A stretch of 64,000 bases of DNA from Rhodanobacteraceae bacterium (lineage in GTDB: Bacteria; Pseudomonadota; Gammaproteobacteria; Xanthomonadales; Rhodanobacteraceae). The stretch's first letter is position 1, and every line of letters starts with the position of its first letter. Of this stretch, positions 60,763-64,000 are shown piece by piece. The DNA is taken from contig SCQS01000034.1 of NCBI GenBank assembly GCA_004299705.1, forward strand, positions 62,001 through 126,000, given 5' to 3'. The notes below the pieces were generated by a model. The model was not told where the DNA came from. It did not search any database and worked only from the letters and a program-made list of their open reading frames with translations. The position numbers and the translations under genes are program-made.

Positions 60763-62406
60763 ATGGTGACCCGCAGGCAATTGTTGCAAGGCGCCTCCGC
60801 ACTCGCGCTGCTGGGCGGCGTCGGTTTGCGCGGGGCGCCGGCCGCTGGCGCCGCGGCTGCGAAGCCGGCAGCGAAGAAGAACACCTACGTTCCCGTCACC
60901 GACCCGCTGGTGCGGAAAAAACTGTCGCAATGGCAGGACTGGAAGTTCGGCATCATCCTGCACTGGGGGACTTACAGCCAGTTGGGTATCGTCGAATCGT
61001 GGTCGATCTGTTCCGAGGACGAGCCGTGGTGCAAGCGTCCGAAGGGCGTCGGCTACGTCGAATGGAAGCGGCGCTACGAACAACTGCCCAAGACCTTCAA
61101 CCCGGTGAAGTTCGACCCGGACGGATGGGCGAGGGCGGCGCACGACGCCGGCATGCGCTACGTGGTGTTCACCACCAAGCACCACGACGGTTTCTGCATG
61201 TTCGATACCGCGACGACGGATTACCGCATCACCGCGCCGGACGTGCCGTTCCACACCAACCCGCGCGCGAACGCAGCCAAGGCCGTGTTCGACGCATTCC
61301 GTGCGCGCGACTTCGGCATCGGTGCGTATTTCTCCAAGGCTGATTGGCACACCCCGGATTACTGGTCGCCGGAATGGGCGACGCCCACGCGCAACAACAA
61401 CTACGACACCCGCAAATATCCCGAAACATGGAAACGTTTCGTCGAATTCACCCACAAGCAGGTCGAAGAAATCACTTCGCAGTACGGGCGCATCGACCTG
61501 ATGTGGCTTGATGCGGGTTGGGTGGATGGCGCCGAAACCCATCCGGATGCCGAGGCGTATGGCATGCAGGTACCGTGGGCGCAGGACATCGACATGCCGC
61601 GGATAGCCGAGCTCGCGCGCAGGAACCAGCCCGGCATCATCCTGGTGAATCGCGACGAAGGCGGCCCGTACGAGAATTACCGCACGCCCGAGCAGATGGT
61701 GCCCAAGCATCCTTTGCCGTATCCGTGGGAAACCTGCATGACCATGGGCACCTCGTGGTCGTGGAAACCCGACGATGAGTACAAGTCACCGCGCGAGCTG
61801 GTGCACACACTGGTCGGCATCGTGGCCAAGGGCGGAAATCTTCTGCTGGGCATCGGACCCGAAGGCAACGGCACGTTGCCCGCGGCTGCATTGCAGCGGC
61901 TGCAGGCGATCGGCGAATGGATGAAGGTCAACGGTTCGGCCATCCACGGCACCCGCCCGATCGCGCCGTACGAGGACGGCAAGTTCCGCTTCACCCGCAA
62001 CAAGGACGGCAGCGTCAATGCGATTTACCTCGCGGCTGCGGGCGAAGCGCCGCCGGCATCGGTCGTATTGCGTGGCGTGCAACCCACGCACGACGCGCGC
62101 ATCGAGTTGCTGGGTGGTCCCGAGTCACTGGCGTGGACGCGGCACGATAGCCTGACCACGATCACATTGCCACCATCCGTGCGTCGTCAGCTTTCCGGTG
62201 CATTGGCCTGGACGCTGCGTATTTCAGCAGTCCAGCTTCCGGCGCAGGGCTATGAGTCGTGCGATGCAGGTATCTCATATGCCGTCATTCCGGGGGGCGC
62301 GCCGGCTTCATGGCGCGGCAACCCGGAATCCATTTTTTGCAGTTCGTTGAAGAGCGAAATGGATTCCCGGTTCCGCCCGCAAAGAACGCAGGCGGCCCGG
62401 GAATGA
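60763..62406 (+). CDS. GH29 alpha-L-fucosidase (second, Tat leader, repeat-derived tail)
   Basis: A 547-residue exported fucosidase. MVTRRQLLQGASALALLGG is a twin-arginine-type leader, unlike the first fucosidase. The GH29 domain has WKFGIILHWGTYSQLG, VVFTTKHHDGFCMFD and the nucleophile Asp250 in LMWLDAGW. Sequence is well diverged from its neighbour, so a different linkage preference is likely. The last ~40 residues (from about 508) are encoded by the repeat at 62283-62409, and the stop lies in the repeat's terminal GAATGACG. ATG 60763 follows GAGAGGAAC. Confidence 0.93.
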   Translation: MVTRRQLLQGASALALLGGVGLRGAPAAGAAAAKPAAKKNTYVPVTDPLVRKKLSQWQDWKFGIILHWGTYSQLGIVESWSICSEDEPWCKRPKGVGYVEWKRRYEQLPKTFNPVKFDPDGWARAAHDAGMRYVVFTTKHHDGFCMFDTATTDYRITAPDVPFHTNPRANAAKAVFDAFRARDFGIGAYFSKADWHTPDYWSPEWATPTRNNNYDTRKYPETWKRFVEFTHKQVEEITSQYGRIDLMWLDAGWVDGAETHPDAEAYGMQVPWAQDIDMPRIAELARRNQPGIILVNRDEGGPYENYRTPEQMVPKHPLPYPWETCMTMGTSWSWKPDDEYKSPRELVHTLVGIVAKGGNLLLGIGPEGNGTLPAAALQRLQAIGEWMKVNGSAIHGTRPIAPYEDGKFRFTRNKDGSVNAIYLAAAGEAPPASVVLRGVQPTHDARIELLGGPESLAWTRHDSLTTITLPPSVRRQLSGALAWTLRISAVQLPAQGYESCDAGISYAVIPGGAPASWRGNPESIFCSSLKSEMDSRFRPQRTQAARE

Positions 62407-62409
62407 CGA
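62283..62409. repeat. Composite palindromic repeat, copy 4, inside the fucosidase 3' end
   Basis: The 127-base element opens CGTCATTCCGGGG and closes CCCGGGAATGACGA. The inner stem pairs AACCCGGAATCCATTT with AAATGGATTCCCGGTT. It has the same outer ends and inner stem plan as the element at 56182-56310. It overlaps the end of the second GH29 gene and supplies its stop codon. Confidence 0.88.
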
Positions 62410-62447
62410 CAGGGGTAGTTGAGTTCCAAGGATAGTCGGGTCAGCCC

Positions 62448-64000
62448 GTGCAAAGTCGGACGACAGCAAAAATTGTCAAACACTCCCGCAGGTGGCAATG
62501 GATCATTGCGGGAATCGTGTTGTGCGCGCTTTCGGCAGCTGATTTGCAGAATGCCCACGCCGCACAATTCGATATCGGTTCGCGCGTCGTGGCCTCGGCC
62601 GAACCGCCGGTGTCGCGGCCCGCGACCAAGCCGTGCGTGGTAACCCTGTTCGCGCACGAGGCGTTCGACGACCACGGCGATGCGGATTCGATGAAAGCGC
62701 GCCCGCACCGCTTCAAGTTCGATCCGCCCAAGGGATGTCGCGCGGGCTGGAGCAAGGTGGTGCTGGAAGCCAATTTCTCGGTTCCGGCCGGACGCCAGTT
62801 CGACCGCACCGCCGCGATCTGGCTGGGCGGCGTGAACCTGTATTTCGGCACCACGATCGAGCCCGAGCCGGATGTTGCCCAGCACTGGCACGTGGAGCGC
62901 GATCTCACCGATTACGCATCGCTGTTCCGGCATGCCCAGATTGGACAGATGATCCTCAACAACTGGGTGAGTCCGACCACCAATCAGCCCATCTACGCGA
63001 CCGTGCGCCTTGCGTTCTATCCAGCGGGTCGGGGTCAGCCGGCCACCATCGCCGCCAATCACGTCTACCCGCTGAGCAGCGATCCGCGCGGCGAGCAAAC
63101 GCCGCTCGAGAACCCGAACCAAAGCCTGTCGCGCACATTCACTTTTCCACGCAATGTCGAACGCGCCTACCTGGACGTGATCGCGCAAAGTCAGTCCCAC
63201 GACGAACGCTGGTACACCTGCGTCGACAAGGCTTACCTTGAAAAGACGCGCGACTATTCGCTGGAATCGTTCGAGGCCTGCGACGGTGGCAGCTACCGCG
63301 GCGTGGAAGTATTGGTGGACGGCAAGCCGGCCGGGCTGGCGCCGGTCTATCCGTGGATTTTCACCGGGGGCATCGCGCCGCATCTGTGGTTGCCGACGCC
63401 GGGCATCCAGACGACCGACTTCATCCCCGCGCGGGTAGACCTGACGCCATTCGCCGGGCTGTTCGACGATGGCCGGCCGCATGCCATCGCCGTGCGTGTA
63501 CTCGGTGCCGACCATTTCTTCAACGTCGCGGCAAACCTGCTGGTCTACCAGGACCCGCACGCCGACGTGCTGAGCGGGGAGGTCACACAGAACACCTTGT
63601 CCGCGCAGCAACCGGCCAAACTCGAAGTGCGCGATTCGCTGCACTCCGATGCAGCGGGACGCATCGTGGGCACGATCGACACCGATCAGGCGCGGTCGTA
63701 CGTGATCGCGGGACACTTGCGTACCCCGCGCGGAACCCTCGAAACCACACTGCGCTACACGGACAAATTCAGCAACCGGCAGAGCTTCGCCCGGCCGGGC
63801 GCCAAGCGCTACGACGAAACCATCGACCAGGTGAACACGACATCGCTGGATGTACACCGCACCCTGGACGGGCGCCCGCTGGACAGCTTCACGGTCGAGC
63901 AGCGCGACCCGCTGCGCCTCACCGTGCACAAGACCATGCTGACCCGGGGCCAGGATTTCACGGCCGAGGTAGCCGTCAAGCAAGGCCACGGTATCGACAC
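62448..64000 (+). CDS. Peptide N-glycanase A family protein (3' partial)
   Basis: The gene runs off the right edge; 517 codons are visible. It encodes an exported PNGase A-type amidase that would cleave the bond between asparagine and the first GlcNAc of N-glycans, including core alpha-1,3-fucosylated plant glycans. A leader (RRWQWIIAGIVLCALSAADLQNAHA) is followed by the family fold: KARPHRFKFDPPKGCRAGWSKVVLEANFSVPAGRQFDRTAAIWLGGVNLYFGTT-type strand pattern, SQSHDERWYTCV and VLVDGKPAGLAPVYPWIFTGGI. GTG 62448 is the first start after an in-frame TAG at 62433. A long antisense frame covers the same bases and is a shadow. Confidence 0.88.
   Translation, partial: MQSRTTAKIVKHSRRWQWIIAGIVLCALSAADLQNAHAAQFDIGSRVVASAEPPVSRPATKPCVVTLFAHEAFDDHGDADSMKARPHRFKFDPPKGCRAGWSKVVLEANFSVPAGRQFDRTAAIWLGGVNLYFGTTIEPEPDVAQHWHVERDLTDYASLFRHAQIGQMILNNWVSPTTNQPIYATVRLAFYPAGRGQPATIAANHVYPLSSDPRGEQTPLENPNQSLSRTFTFPRNVERAYLDVIAQSQSHDERWYTCVDKAYLEKTRDYSLESFEACDGGSYRGVEVLVDGKPAGLAPVYPWIFTGGIAPHLWLPTPGIQTTDFIPARVDLTPFAGLFDDGRPHAIAVRVLGADHFFNVAANLLVYQDPHADVLSGEVTQNTLSAQQPAKLEVRDSLHSDAAGRIVGTIDTDQARSYVIAGHLRTPRGTLETTLRYTDKFSNRQSFARPGAKRYDETIDQVNTTSLDVHRTLDGRPLDSFTVEQRDPLRLTVHKTMLTRGQDFTAEVAVKQGHGID

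Noticed and set aside
62250-63989. A 579-codon minus-strand frame over the right edge.
   Set aside because: The plus strand has an uninterrupted PNGase A-like frame with a signal peptide and family motifs; the antisense frame is its shadow.

Overview
The window is a dense, GC-rich stretch (roughly two thirds G+C by eye) of a Gammaproteobacterium. Gene content and order point to Xanthomonadales, most likely Rhodanobacteraceae (the Rhodanobacter/Dyella/Luteibacter group). The grounds are the lolC/E-lolD-comEC-exbB-exbD-msbA-lpxK run, a succinate dehydrogenase operon flanked by two assembly factors, several families of short palindromic intergenic repeats, and an L-fuconate dehydratase whose active-site residues fall at the same numbers I recall for the Xanthomonas campestris enzyme. 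This placement is an inference; no rRNA or other taxonomic marker is present. I see no rRNA, tRNA, CRISPR array, insertion sequence or intact prophage.

Layout. 1-2188: the ergothioneine pair egtB (5' end outside the window) and egtD. 2291-5047: a large secreted M14-type metallopeptidase. 5.2-11.0 kb: housekeeping and envelope genes (cold-shock protein, DUF962 protein, tcdA, tatD, two glycine-zipper lipoproteins, a SleB-type hydrolase, ygfZ). 11.1-16.0 kb: succinate dehydrogenase (sdhAF4, sdhC, sdhD, sdhA, sdhB, a small membrane protein, sdhE, a YgfX-like protein). 16.1-24.6 kb: envelope transport and lipid A (lolC/E, lolD, comEC, exbB, exbD, msbA, lpxK). 24.5-34.6 kb: an antiporter, an MFS exporter, ligA, epmA, aqpZ, a DUF2461 protein, sbcB and orn, then one stray phage-type gene.

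34.6-48.4 kb is a central-carbon region. On the minus strand gnd overlaps pgl, with a DUF6065 gene upstream. On the plus strand a large GH94-type protein is tightly coupled to zwf, a HAD phosphatase, tal, pgi and pgm. If the GH94 protein is a phosphorolytic beta-glucan phosphorylase, its glucose-1-phosphate would enter through Pgm and be split between Pgi and the Zwf/Pgl/Gnd/Tal route, all encoded within 14 kb.

48.6-64.0 kb is a glycan-use region: a GH35 beta-galactosidase with a Tat-type leader, CutC, a near-complete oxidative L-fucose pathway (aldo/keto reductase, SDR, FAH-family hydrolase, L-fuconate dehydratase), a mutarotase, the FucP symporter, an IclR regulator, two different GH29 alpha-L-fucosidases and, cut by the right edge, a peptide N-glycanase A. 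Together these read as a system that removes fucosylated N-glycans from (probably plant) glycoproteins, trims galactose and fucose, and oxidises fucose to pyruvate and lactate. The fuconolactonase step is not visible. Pieces of such a system are known from Xanthomonas; this arrangement, and the GH94-pentose phosphate operon, are the most distinctive content.

At least four families of short palindromic repeats lie between the genes. Two copies appear to have become coding: one supplies the last ~40 residues of the second fucosidase, another the C-terminal tail of the antiporter.
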